Positions 25,232 to 34,047 of a stretch of 61,003 nt of DNA are shown one piece after another. The position numbers were made by a program, and so were the translations under genes. Within the stretch, counting starts at the first letter, position 1. Each line of letters starts with the position of its first letter. This DNA comes from Thermoprotei archaeon (GTDB lineage Archaea; Thermoproteota; Thermoprotei; QMSL01): NCBI GenBank assembly GCA_003650925.1, contig QMSP01000008.1, positions 1 through 61,003 on the forward strand, given 5' to 3'. The notes beneath the pieces were generated by a model, which was given only the letters and a program-made list of their open reading frames with translations, was not told the DNA's origin and did not search any database.

Positions 25232-26530
25232 CTAGTGGCCTTTAGCTATGAAGTTGTTCAGCCTTTCGCTTATTCTAATAGCCTCCTCCAGTAATTCTTC
25301 ATGCCTGCTTCTATCATACACGATCCTTCCGTTCACTATAGTCATGACCACGTTCCCTCCTGTAGCTGAATATACCATGTTCGAGACAAGGTTGTCCTTC
25401 CTCAGAGGCATCATCCTCAACGACTTCGAGTTCAAGAGCACTAGGTCGGCTAAGTGACCTCTCCTTATCATGCCAGTCCTGATGCCCAATATCTTGGAGG
25501 CCTCTGCAGTGGCCATTAAGAGGGCATCATAAGCTCCTACATCAGTCCTCCAGTAGTTGTTCCGCTGCAGGAGGACACATGTCTTCATCTCACGAAACAT
25601 GTCAAGTGAGTTATTGCTTGCTGGACCATCAGTTCCAAGACCAACTGCCACGCCTTGAGCTAACATCTCCTTCAAGGGGAAGAAGCCTGCTGTTGCAAGC
25701 TTCATATTAGACGTAGGGCAGTGAACTACCTTAGCCTTCCTTTCTCTGATGAGTTCAATCTCCCAGCTAGTAACCCAACCTAGGTGTACTAAGAGAGTTC
25801 TCTCAGACAGCACCCCAAGCCTATCAAGATATTCAACAGGGAATACTCCATGCTTCTTCTTACACTCAAAGACTTCCTTCCTCGTCTCAGAGATGTGAAT
25901 ATGGTAGAGAAGGTCATATCTGTTGCTCAGCTCACCTGCCGCTAACAGCGTCTCCTCATCACATGTATAGATGGAGTGGACATTCACTATGGGCCTAATG
26001 AGCTCATGTTTCTCATACTGTTTAATGAAGGACTCCAGCTCCTTCATGACTTCCTTCCTATCAAGGATTATATCAATGAATGGTGGCCCAAGATATGCCC
26101 TAATCCCCATCTCCATGGCAGCCTTGGCTGTGGCCTGTGGGAAGAAGTACATGTCAACGAAGGCTGTAGTGCCTGTCGAGATCATCTCAAGTATCGCTAA
26201 CTTCGAGGCGAGGTAGACTATGTCAGGAGTTAATCTGCTCTCAACTTCCCACATCTTGTTGAGCCATACATGGAGCTCAGCATCATCGTAGTAACCCCTC
26301 AGAAGCACCATAGCTGCATGAGTATGGCAGTTTACAAGTCCAGGCATGACTACATAGTCGCTACAGTTCACGACTACATCATCCTTCTCATCAATGCGCT
26401 CTGCTATTTCCTTAATAATACCATCCTCCAGGAGAATATCCACTTTCTCTAATATTCTCCCATCATCCATGGTTACTACAAATCTACATCCTCTCAGCAG
26501 TACTCGAGGCTTTGTAGTATGCACAATCAT
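25232..26530 (-). CDS. Second MTA/SAH deaminase-like amidohydrolase
   Basis: A 432-residue paralogue of the deaminase at 17092-18438. Motifs: NCHTHAAMVLLRGYYDDAELH, YHIHISETRKEV (about 218-229), LVHLGWVT, GTDGPASNNSLDM. All metal ligands appear intact, so it is likely active. The two copies may divide substrates (for example SAH/MTA, 5'-deoxyadenosine or another aminopurine). It is separated by only 7 bases from the convergent CPBP gene. Upstream is a gap of nearly 900 bases. Confidence 0.9.
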   Translation of the reverse strand: MIVHTTKPRVLLRGCRFVVTMDDGRILEKVDILLEDGIIKEIAERIDEKDDVVVNCSDYVVMPGLVNCHTHAAMVLLRGYYDDAELHVWLNKMWEVESRLTPDIVYLASKLAILEMISTGTTAFVDMYFFPQATAKAAMEMGIRAYLGPPFIDIILDRKEVMKELESFIKQYEKHELIRPIVNVHSIYTCDEETLLAAGELSNRYDLLYHIHISETRKEVFECKKKHGVFPVEYLDRLGVLSERTLLVHLGWVTSWEIELIRERKAKVVHCPTSNMKLATAGFFPLKEMLAQGVAVGLGTDGPASNNSLDMFREMKTCVLLQRNNYWRTDVGAYDALLMATAEASKILGIRTGMIRRGHLADLVLLNSKSLRMMPLRKDNLVSNMVYSATGGNVVMTIVNGRIVYDRSRHEELLEEAIRISERLNNFIAKGH

Positions 26531-27406
26531 ACTCCTCCAAGGCTCTAAAGGACTAGAGAAGTTTTAGAGTCTTCGATATGATAAGCCTTGCCTAGCTCCT
26601 CTACAGGACTACAAAGTCATGGAACTATCAGAGTACAGGTCAAGGTGCTAAAAGGTCTAGGAGTGCTTGACCTCATGTCTATCAGTCCTTTGAGCAAAAG
26701 GAGAAAACTGTCATTGGCCTAGGCTAGGGCTTGGTAGATTATTGTAAGAATCATGGCGCCGGGGCGGGGATTCAGCGACCCTGATTCATTATGAACCTTG
26801 AATATAGCATTACTTTTGTCGCTATAAGGCCTGGGCTTATCGGATAGAAAGCGCTCTAAAGAGCTTTGCCGATTAAGGCATTGGTATTTTATGCACTCAT
26901 AATGCTGAAATCTACATTCTCCTACATTCCTTGGATTATAATTAAACTAGAGCTTATATGGATTAATTATGTAAATACTAGAAACAGAATGATTAGAGTG
27001 TCGAGATTCTTGCATTGGTGTGTGAACAATATTTCCGATTAAATTTAGATAATTTCCTTAGCTAACTCTCTAAGCCACCAAAGTTCTCATTATTATCAAT
27101 ACACCGTAGTAGCATCTCTTCACATCTCTAGGCTTGAAGTTGAGCATTATCTCCTCAAGCTTACTTCTTAGGAGAGGTGAGGCGATAGAGTCCTCAGGCT
27201 CGGAGATTCAGGAAGATGCAATCGAGAGCTGAGTATAGCTCTGCTAAGGGACATTCAATGAGGTAAATAAGGTAGTATATATGAATGAGTAGGGATTTTA
27301 GACACTATTCAAGTCCTTATAAGACGTCGAAGAGGAGCTGTAATGACCTTTGAAGCATAAGATGTGGTGAAGACCCTTAGATGTTCAATCAGGAGGTGGT
27401 AGTTTA
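26531..27406. other. 876-base gap with tRNA debris
   Basis: No intact gene was found. The segment is AT-rich with scattered short frames. The only recognisable item is a tRNA 3'-end fragment at 26755-26773. Bases 26800-26900 contain small palindromes (for example agcgctctaaagagctt). The gap lies inside the region bounded by that fragment and tRNA-Asn, and is probably decayed element DNA. Confidence 0.5.
26755..26773 (-). repeat. tRNA 3'-end fragment (possible attachment site)
   Basis: TGGCGCCGGGG followed by CGGGGATT matches the reverse complement of the CCA end and T arm of tRNA-Asn (28439 onward) at about 17 of 19 positions; 15 bases also match the tRNA-Phe end. The orientation is the same as tRNA-Asn and no other part of a tRNA follows. 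This is consistent with the far attachment site of an element inserted at tRNA-Asn, but the match is short. Confidence 0.45.
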
Positions 27407-27553
27407 ATGTTAATAGCAACATGCCTCAACTATTTAGTAGAGCAGGAGTTGATTGAAGTAAGGAGGAGAAATACACCGCTAGGAGAGACCATTATGGAGA
27501 TGATGACCACTACCTTAAAAGAGGGGGGAAGGAGGAGATGCCAAAGAAGATAG
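27407..27553 (+). CDS. Small hypothetical protein, 48 aa
   Basis: ATG 27407 has a strong SD (aggaggtgg) about 9 bases upstream. The 48-residue product (LNYLVEQELIEVRRRNTPLG) looks like the wing and following helix of a winged-helix domain, but is too short to assign. Its end overlaps the start of the homing endonuclease gene by 16 bases, so the two are likely translated together. It may be a remnant of a larger DNA-binding protein. Confidence 0.45.
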   Translation: MLIATCLNYLVEQELIEVRRRNTPLGETIMEMMTTTLKEGGRRRCQRR

Positions 27554-28350
27554 TAAATGAAGAGATTCTGGAATTTATTAAAGAGCTAAGGAACAAAGGC
27601 TATGGATATAAGAGAATTCAAAGAGAAATTGAAAAGATGTACGGATGGAGCCCATCATTATCAACAATACGTTATTGGATTAGAGAGATACTTGAAGACA
27701 GGAGAGTATTCTCAGCAGAAATCCCATGGAGGCCAAGAAAACGTTCAGAGCTCGCCTACATTATAGGAGTGGCATTGGGAGACGCTTCCTTAGGACTAGC
27801 AAAAAGAACTGACAGGCCTAAAGGTAAGAGATACGTCTTCAAACTGAAAGTAAGAGATAAAGAGTTTGCAGAAGAAGTGAGGAAAGCAATTGAGAGAATT
27901 GGATTACATTGTAGTGGGGTTAAAGAATATTATGATGAGCGAGAGGAAAGAATGTACTACATAGTTCAATGTCATGTTAAAAGGTTTGTAATGTTCTTGA
28001 GGAGCTTAAAGAAATACCCAGAGAAGGTATGGAAGTGGATAGAGGGGTATGAGAGGGAATTTTTAAAGGGCTTCTATGAGTCAGAAGGGAGCTTGTTAGA
28101 GAAAGAGCAAATACTGATTTACAACTCGAGGAAGGAATTTATTGACATAGTCGCTGAGTGCTTGCAAAGACTAAGAATAAAATATAGCATCTCATATCAT
28201 GAATGTGTTAGGGAATGGATAGTGTACATACCAGTACGTGAAGTACCAAGGTTCTTAACAGCGATCAAGCCAGCAATAAAGTATTCAAGGGATGACCCAC
28301 ATTACCGAAGAGTTAAGAAGGAGAGGAAGAAAAGGATGAATGAAAACTAA
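27538..28350 (+). CDS. Free-standing LAGLIDADG homing endonuclease with N-terminal HTH
   Basis: A 270-residue protein. The N-terminal helix-turn-helix (EFIKELRNKGYGYKRIQREI, about 10-30, then STIRYWIREIL) is followed by two LAGLIDADG motifs: AYIIGVALGDASL (about 79-91) and FLKGFYESEGSL (about 178-189). Each has the acidic residue needed for metal binding. This is a monomeric two-motif endonuclease, not embedded in an intron or intein. A strong SD (gggggaaggagg) precedes ATG. The stop is 88 bases from the encoded CCA end of tRNA-Asn. The gene appears intact. Confidence 0.93.
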   Translation: MPKKIVNEEILEFIKELRNKGYGYKRIQREIEKMYGWSPSLSTIRYWIREILEDRRVFSAEIPWRPRKRSELAYIIGVALGDASLGLAKRTDRPKGKRYVFKLKVRDKEFAEEVRKAIERIGLHCSGVKEYYDEREERMYYIVQCHVKRFVMFLRSLKKYPEKVWKWIEGYEREFLKGFYESEGSLLEKEQILIYNSRKEFIDIVAECLQRLRIKYSISYHECVREWIVYIPVREVPRFLTAIKPAIKYSRDDPHYRRVKKERKKRMNEN

Positions 28351-28438
28351 AGTCCTAGAGACATCCCCGGGTCCCTTATGAAGGTGAATTCATCATTAAT
28401 ATCATGATTCTTATAATGAACAAGGATTATAAAAGTTA

Positions 28439-28515
28439 TGGCGCCGGGGGTGGGATTTGAACCCACGACCGCCCGGTTAACAGCCGGGCGCTCTACCTGG
28501 CTAAGCTACCCCGGC
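28439..28515 (-). tRNA. tRNA-Asn (GTT), CCA encoded
   Basis: The minus strand gives acceptor GCCGGGG/CCCCGGC, anticodon stem CCGGC-type with loop CTGTTAA (anticodon GTT, plus coordinates 28479-28481), T arm GTGGGTTCAAATCCCAC, discriminator G and encoded CCA (28439-28441). There is no intron. Its 3' end faces the homing endonuclease region. Confidence 0.97.
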
Positions 28516-28569
28516 GCTTGGGCTACTATATCCCCAGATGTTAAAGATGAGCAGGGGTATTAAAAGAGT

Positions 28570-29529
28570 TTATTCCTTTCTGAAGAGTACGCCTTTGGCT
28601 AGGAACCATAACACATGAGGATCCATTTCCATTAACCTCTCGATGGACCTCTTGAGCGGATCTTCACATTCACGCCCTCTGACCATGTCTTCAGCCATGA
28701 GCTTACAGGCCATGTCTATGGTCACCTTGTGTAACAGTACTCTTATGAGCTTCCTAGGACCATTGACTCTAAAGCCTCTCGCCCTCAGATATCCGAAGTC
28801 CTCAAGCACGATCTTCCTCAAGCTCCTCCATATAGTGTCCTCTAGCTGGTCTATGGCTTTTATGATGTCCTTCCTCATGGGCATTATCAGGTCTCCCTTC
28901 TTCTCTCCATTGATCTCCATTGAGAGTGAAGCTACATGGGATAGAGTTGTCATGTGAGGATTTTCAAGGCTAGGATCTATCGCTATCCTGAAGGGGCTCA
29001 CTGAGTAGGACCTCTTGGAGCATATGGGCACTATGTTGATCAAGACTTCCTCGTCACGATGCATGTCCCTGATGGGAAGCTTGACTTGATAGCTCTCCAA
29101 TGTGCTGATGAGTTTGATGGACTGGTCAAGCACCTGCTCTCGCCTTCCTTGCCATGACTCATAGAGCTCACTCCACATTGAGCACCAATGCCTGACCACT
29201 TCCTGTAACTTGTGAAGCATCTCCTTTCGAGAGCTCATGAACCTATAATACAGCCTCCATCTCATGCAGAGGTCAGCCACTTCATACAACGCGCCTCTTC
29301 TCTTCTTAAGGGACTTCATGAAATGGTCAAGTAGTAGGAGGAGATCCTCCCTTGTGTACGCTCTGTTGACCTTGAGTATCAGGTGAGCAAGCAAGTCAAG
29401 GGCCAAAGCTTCAATAGATGTCCTATCAGCTACTCTCTCATAGAGGAGATTGACCATGAAGTCCAGTGGTCTGAGCCTTAGCCTAGCCCTCATAGCTCCA
29501 ACCGCCCTCTTGATGGAGGGGCTCACCAT
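28570..29529 (-). CDS. Hypothetical protein, 319 aa
   Basis: A soluble, strongly helical and basic protein with no recognised motif. The N-terminal third is rich in Arg and Leu, the central region carries two Trp-rich helices (RHWCSMWSELYESWQGRRE, about 122-140), and the C-terminal half has a conserved-looking FRIAIDPSLENPHMTTLSHV. There are no transmembrane segments or cysteine clusters. It stands alone, divergent from the methionine synthase gene. Family unknown. Confidence 0.6.
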   Translation of the reverse strand: MVSPSIKRAVGAMRARLRLRPLDFMVNLLYERVADRTSIEALALDLLAHLILKVNRAYTREDLLLLLDHFMKSLKKRRGALYEVADLCMRWRLYYRFMSSRKEMLHKLQEVVRHWCSMWSELYESWQGRREQVLDQSIKLISTLESYQVKLPIRDMHRDEEVLINIVPICSKRSYSVSPFRIAIDPSLENPHMTTLSHVASLSMEINGEKKGDLIMPMRKDIIKAIDQLEDTIWRSLRKIVLEDFGYLRARGFRVNGPRKLIRVLLHKVTIDMACKLMAEDMVRGRECEDPLKRSIERLMEMDPHVLWFLAKGVLFRKE

Positions 29530-29681
29530 AATGCCTTACGTTCATTAACTCACAGTAACTCTGACCGATCATCGCCCCTTCTATGATAGGGCACAGCTCT
29601 GAGTTAAGCTTGTCCCTCAAGAACTTCATGAGTCCAAAGTAATAAGCTCTCCTGACCATAGGTTATGTTGAGGTGAGGTGA

Positions 29682-30665
29682 TTGTTTACCACGTATATTG
29701 GCAGCTTTCCACTCAGCTTCTCTCAGGAGAATGTGAGGAGAGTGATAGATGATGTAGTGAACATAGGCATTGACTATCCCAACTATCCTCAGCTAAGAGA
29801 TTTCATCGAGCAGTTCCTCGAGCCACACCTCATGGCCGGCTCCTTGATTAAAGAAGAGGGACAGTTCAGGCTTAGAAGAGTGATTGATGCTAAAGTTGAT
29901 CATAGCGTTAGCCTTACAGAGGCTAGAATGACTCTTGAGTATGCAAGGAAGAAGAACTATATGGAGAAGGTGAGGGGGTGGAGAGCCTGCGTGACAGGTC
30001 CCTTCACGCTATCCTCTCAAATATACGTCAGAGAAGGCTCAGGCCTTGAGGCCACAGCCATAACTGATCACGAGATAGTCAAGACCCTAGCTGAATACGT
30101 AGGGGAGGTAGCTAAGAGCATGGTTAGAATGGGCTACACCTACATATGCATTGATGAGCCCATACTTGGGCTCATAGTGGGCAAACGAGTCATATTCTAC
30201 GGTTATAAGGTTGAGGAGATAGTTGAGATATTGAGCACTATCTTCAAACGATTAGAGGCAAAGACCAGGTCGATTCATGTGTGTGGCAGGGTATCTCCTC
30301 TCCTCGTAGAGACCTTGGCCAGCCTCCCCCTTGAGGTTCTTGATCATGAATTTGCAGGGTCTCCAGCCAATTTAGAGATCATAAGCCGAGAAGTCCTTGA
30401 GCGATATGATAAGATGCTAGCTTTTGGATGTATCTCAACGAAGAGGCTGAAGGTAGAGGAACTGAATGATGTTGTAAGGCTTATACTCAAGGCCATAGAG
30501 AGGTACGGTTATGAGAGGATATTCGTGGTGAAGCCGGACTGTGGCTTCAGAGGCCTCAGAGGATTGACAACTGAGGAGGAGGCCTACAAAGCATCCATTG
30601 AGAAACTCAGAGTACTCAAGAGAGCTGCCTCTGAGGTTGAGGCTAGGCTAGGCCATAGAGCCTAG
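29682..30665 (+). CDS. Core methionine synthase (MetE C-terminal domain type)
   Basis: A TTG start with SD gaggtgaggtg. At 327 residues it corresponds only to the catalytic half of MetE. It begins [10 protein letters not shown] and has the zinc ligands His199, Cys201 (HVCGR), Glu223 (DHEF) and Cys287 (PDCGF). The 2/22/64 spacing is nearly that of E. coli MetE (2/22/61). Homocysteine is activated on zinc. The missing N-terminal half means the methyl donor is not the polyglutamyl folate of full MetE. Related archaeal core enzymes use methyl-corrinoid proteins or unknown donors. It converges on the NTP phosphatase with a 23-base overlap and supplies methionine to the recycling genes at 15-19 kb. 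Confidence 0.92.
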   Translation: MFTTYIGSFPLSFSQENVRRVIDDVVNIGIDYPNYPQLRDFIEQFLEPHLMAGSLIKEEGQFRLRRVIDAKVDHSVSLTEARMTLEYARKKNYMEKVRGWRACVTGPFTLSSQIYVREGSGLEATAITDHEIVKTLAEYVGEVAKSMVRMGYTYICIDEPILGLIVGKRVIFYGYKVEEIVEILSTIFKRLEAKTRSIHVCGRVSPLLVETLASLPLEVLDHEFAGSPANLEIISREVLERYDKMLAFGCISTKRLKVEELNDVVRLILKAIERYGYERIFVVKPDCGFRGLRGLTTEEEAYKASIEKLRVLKRAASEVEARLGHRA

Positions 30666-31191
30666 GGTTGAGCCTGGGTATCATGGCCATGAGGACAGCT
30701 AGCTCGGTGAGCTTCGTCCTATCGATCATCATCCTTGATAGGTAGCCTATAGCTCCCATCTTCCTCCCCAAGTTCTCTATTCCCGTCAGCCTGCTCATGA
30801 CAAGGCCTACCTCAACTCCTCTCTCGACCACTTCCCTCACGACTGAAGGAGGATATTCGAAGCCTGGACCATGACCAATTGTCAGAGATCCTCTTCTATC
30901 AACTATAGCGCAATATTGTACATCCAAGTAACCAGTCAGGGTGAAGGGAACTTCTATAAGGCCAGCTTCAATGCCTACACCAAGATGCGCATCTTTAACG
31001 GCTTTCAGTGCATTCAATGCTCTGTTAACAGCTCCTTTGATGGTCTCCTCAAGGGAGAGAGGTTGCCTACCCACGCCACTGTCTACTGCAACACTCACTA
31101 CCACCACACTATCATAGATCCTCTTCATGACATTCTCCACAGCTCTGATCTTGACGGGATTCGTTGAGCCAACAGCTATTTTCAAAGTCAT
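30643..31191 (-). CDS. yjjX: Inosine/xanthosine triphosphatase (DUF84/YjjX)
   Basis: ATG 31191 begins the conserved core [20 protein letters not shown]; the frame is open to 31254 but that leader is hydrophobic and nonconserved. The 182-residue product shows [31 protein letters not shown] and [11 protein letters not shown], the house-cleaning NTPase pattern of the YjjX family that hydrolyses ITP/XTP. If purine deamination products (inosine forms) accumulate through the local deaminases, this activity would be apt. Convergent with the methionine synthase. Confidence 0.93.
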   Translation of the reverse strand: MTLKIAVGSTNPVKIRAVENVMKRIYDSVVVVSVAVDSGVGRQPLSLEETIKGAVNRALNALKAVKDAHLGVGIEAGLIEVPFTLTGYLDVQYCAIVDRRGSLTIGHGPGFEYPPSVVREVVERGVEVGLVMSRLTGIENLGRKMGAIGYLSRMMIDRTKLTELAVLMAMIPRLNPRLYGLA

Positions 31192-31348
31192 ATGTGCTAC
31201 CCACATAATGATGTTGCAGAGGAATCTAAAGCTATAGCTCAGCTTAAAGTGCATGGATCAGACCAGGCAACCAATAGGCCTCTTATCGTGGGTGCATGAG
31301 ATGGAATGGAGAAAATGATATAAATTAGCTGGAGATAGAGATTATGAC

Positions 31349-31476
31349 GCCCCGGCCTAGGCCGCGTGGGCGAACGGGAGCCGCTGCACCCTCAGCTCCA
31401 ACCGGTCGTCTAGCCCGGTCAAGGATGGCGGCCTCTCGAGCCGCAGACCCGGGTTCAAATCCCGGCCGGGGCACCA
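31349..31476 (+). tRNA. tRNA-Glu (CTC) with a 50-base noncanonical intron
   Basis: Acceptor 5' strand GCCCCGG (31349-31355) and 3' strand CCGGGGC (31466-31472), discriminator A, encoded CCA (31474-31476). The D arm starts at TCGTC (31406), the anticodon stem GCGGC/GCCGC encloses CTC at 31435-31437, and the T arm is GGGTTCAAATCCC. Between the 5' acceptor strand and position 8 are 50 extra bases. CCGG occurs at both borders (31352-31355 and 31402-31405), so removing exactly 50 bases in any register restores a normal 75-base tRNA. A TATA box (atataaat near 31319) precedes it. Confidence 0.88.
31356..31405 (+). other. tRNA intron (acceptor/position 7-8 region)
   Basis: One register of the 50-base intervening sequence; the flanking CCGG direct repeat makes it ambiguous by up to 4 bases. 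It contains the palindrome GGCCTAGGCC at its 5' border and the stem GGAGC/GCTCC near its 3' border. Position 7-8 introns are known in multi-intron tRNAs of Thermoproteales and similar archaea and require a splicing endonuclease with broad bulge-helix-bulge recognition. Confidence 0.65.
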
Positions 31477-31599
31477 TTATGTATCTTCTCAACTTCTCGA
31501 AGATGACCTCAACACGAGGAGCTATTGAGAAAAGTAAAAGGCCAGTGAGCGTGATCAGGGGGCTGAGAGGAATCAAAAAGGATGACTATTCTCTAATGC

Positions 31600-34044
31600 T
31601 CATCTCAAAAGGCTTCTCATGTACTCGGTTATGTCCCTCATCACTTCCTTGTGAACTCTATCCACTTCTTCACGATTCATCACTTCAGCCAGCTTTGAGA
31701 GAGGCAACAGCATCCTGTACAATATATTCATGGTCTCTTCATCTTCAAGAGAAGCCGCTTTAATGGCATCAAATGTTCTCTCATCTATTACACCTGCTCT
31801 TAGCGCTTCCTCAGTGACTCTCAACACATCCTCTCTTGTAACATGCTCAGGAAGGCCTCTTATGGCTGGAGGTCTTGGAACGGCAGATGGTGTAGGTGGT
31901 CTTCTAATAGGCGGCTTCTCCACTGGTGGTCTTGGGGCTGGCGGTGGAGTAGGTGGAGCTGCTCTTGTGGGAGGTTTGAGAGGTGGAATGGTGGGCTTGG
32001 GTATCCTCACTCTTTCAGCAATCTCTCTAATGCGCTCAGGCCTCACCTTTGGAACTCTGACCTCTGGAGGCTTGACCTCCTTGATCTTCTCCATGGATAG
32101 AACTAGCCTCCTCTTCATGCCAGCTATCCTCTCCCCAGCTCCTCTCTTGACCACAAATAGGCCTATGGATAGCGCGATGAGGGCCAACACTGTGACTACT
32201 ATGAGTGGCACGTTGTAGGTTCTCTCCCATACTGCTCTTAGCTTAAGAGGCCTGTCAACCTTCATGGTGACTCCTGTGGCCGAGATAGTCTGCCCAGTAT
32301 CCTCTACTATCCAGCCCTTGAATCTATAGCCTGTGAATGGCGTGTCGGATACGGCCTCAGACTCTATCCTTATCTTCACTGTTGCCCCAACATCATACCA
32401 ACCATCAGGCGAAGGCGGCTCCACTATGACCTTAGAGTGTTCAGACACCACTACTAGTCTGAACTGATGTCTCCATGAAGCGCTCACTGATAAGGGCTTG
32501 TCCACTTTAACTGTTATGCTCCTCTCATCACTAATCACGTCACCAGACCATCCAGTGAAGACATATCTCTCGAGATCGCTTACGTACACGGTGTCATTCC
32601 TGACCTCGAGTTTGGCTATGCTGCCTTCATCATACCACCCTTCGCCAGTGGTCACACCCTGAGCTTTACCAATGGGGTCTTTGATCTCAACATAATACTG
32701 TCTAGTGTAGAGTACTTCGATTGTTATGGGCTTGTCCGCCATGAACGTCCTCTTAGGGCTCTTGTAGCCATCGGACCATGAAGTGAATATCAGCCTTGTC
32801 CTGTTATCGAACACTACCTCCTCAGGGACTTCAACCTCAACCTCCTGATCTGGAGCAACCCACATGAGAAGAGGCAATCTCTCCTTGAGCTTCCACGCCC
32901 TGATCTCCACTGGGTATCTGCAGAGGATGTTGAACTTGTAGAATGGACCAACGTACTCAAAGGTGAGAAGCCCACTTGTCTCAACAGCCACCTTTTCTTC
33001 CTTAGAAATCACATAGCATATATCACCCAGCTTCACGTCAGCTGGGACCTCAACAGTGTACTTTCGCCCTCCAGGAAGCTTGAAGGAAGCTATTTCACCA
33101 GCTCTAATCTCCTTCTCAGCTACTTTACTACCTTCGAATTCGATCACGATCGTTATCTTGGCCTCAGGAGGCAAGCCCTTGGTCGTGACATTGACGACTA
33201 TGTAGCCTATCACCTTGAACATAGAGACATCTTTAGCATCAATGCCCTCCCATGACACGAAGTGCTCCTGGATAGTGGTGGGCTCAGGAGATGCTGAGTA
33301 GACGCCACTCTTGCAGTATACTCTAAACGCTGACAGAACTCTATCCTCTCTTCCAGCCATTGGATTCTTAAACGAGAACACTGCCTTCTCTGGAGAGCAT
33401 AGAGGGGACTTCCTCAAGTCAACCATCACTCTGGTGTAGAAGCCTTCATGATAATAGCCCTTCTCGAGTATGCTTAGACTATGCTCAGACACCTCTACTA
33501 TGCTGCTTATGAGCTCCACCTGCTCCTTATGAAGCGCATCAGCATGATCCTTGTAACAGACCTCATAGAATATGTTCCACGTGGTGCGCAATGGGATGTA
33601 GACAACATCAAATCGCGCTGTTCCATCCATGGATATCCTCACTGAGACCTCCACCGCGAAGAGAAAGTGGACGTAGAAGCGAGTGGTGTCCTCAGCAGTC
33701 TCTCCATCAGCCTCAGCATATATATGAACTACTCTCCATCCAGGAGGATAGCCAGCGTAGCCTTGTACATAGTAGATCTGGCCACCCTTTGCTGTCCCCT
33801 CAGCAAGAACAAGAACCTCTCCAGTGGGTCTTCTCAAGGTGAGCCTGACGTAAGCATCCTTGTTGACTCTGAAGTATATCCTCACGAGCTCTCCAACAGC
33901 ATACTTGTCCTTACTGGTCCACACCTCAACCGTGAGAGGAGCTTGAGCACGGACAGGTACTACATCGGCTAGTGCTACTGCTAAAAGCAGTGCGAGCATG
34001 ACCATGAGAATCCGCTGCTCGCTCCTCAATCTCAACATCCTCAC
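31600..34044 (-). CDS. Large surface protein with beta-repeat domains, one TM and proline-rich tail
   Basis: An 814-residue protein. The signal peptide (about 8-33) is followed by a DUF4384-like domain (VEVWTSKDKYAVGELVRIYF, about 38-120), a central beta region, three GW-type repeats resembling divergent InlB B-repeats (hallmarks TSWSDG, FTGWSGD, FKGWIVE, about 400-600), a transmembrane helix (about 612-635), a long proline-rich linker (about 665-745) and a helical cytoplasmic domain. The layout suggests an extracellular adhesion/S-layer-linked receptor with a cytosolic signalling or scaffold end. It is cotranscribed with the 400-residue gene upstream (3-base gap). Confidence 0.8.
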   Translation of the reverse strand: MRMLRLRSEQRILMVMLALLLAVALADVVPVRAQAPLTVEVWTSKDKYAVGELVRIYFRVNKDAYVRLTLRRPTGEVLVLAEGTAKGGQIYYVQGYAGYPPGWRVVHIYAEADGETAEDTTRFYVHFLFAVEVSVRISMDGTARFDVVYIPLRTTWNIFYEVCYKDHADALHKEQVELISSIVEVSEHSLSILEKGYYHEGFYTRVMVDLRKSPLCSPEKAVFSFKNPMAGREDRVLSAFRVYCKSGVYSASPEPTTIQEHFVSWEGIDAKDVSMFKVIGYIVVNVTTKGLPPEAKITIVIEFEGSKVAEKEIRAGEIASFKLPGGRKYTVEVPADVKLGDICYVISKEEKVAVETSGLLTFEYVGPFYKFNILCRYPVEIRAWKLKERLPLLMWVAPDQEVEVEVPEEVVFDNRTRLIFTSWSDGYKSPKRTFMADKPITIEVLYTRQYYVEIKDPIGKAQGVTTGEGWYDEGSIAKLEVRNDTVYVSDLERYVFTGWSGDVISDERSITVKVDKPLSVSASWRHQFRLVVVSEHSKVIVEPPSPDGWYDVGATVKIRIESEAVSDTPFTGYRFKGWIVEDTGQTISATGVTMKVDRPLKLRAVWERTYNVPLIVVTVLALIALSIGLFVVKRGAGERIAGMKRRLVLSMEKIKEVKPPEVRVPKVRPERIREIAERVRIPKPTIPPLKPPTRAAPPTPPPAPRPPVEKPPIRRPPTPSAVPRPPAIRGLPEHVTREDVLRVTEEALRAGVIDERTFDAIKAASLEDEETMNILYRMLLPLSKLAEVMNREEVDRVHKEVMRDITEYMRSLLR

Positions 34045-34047
34045 CTC

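Noticed and set aside
31325-31763. Open frames across tRNA-Glu on both strands
   Set aside because: They translate the tRNA and flanking DNA and are explained by the tRNA gene.
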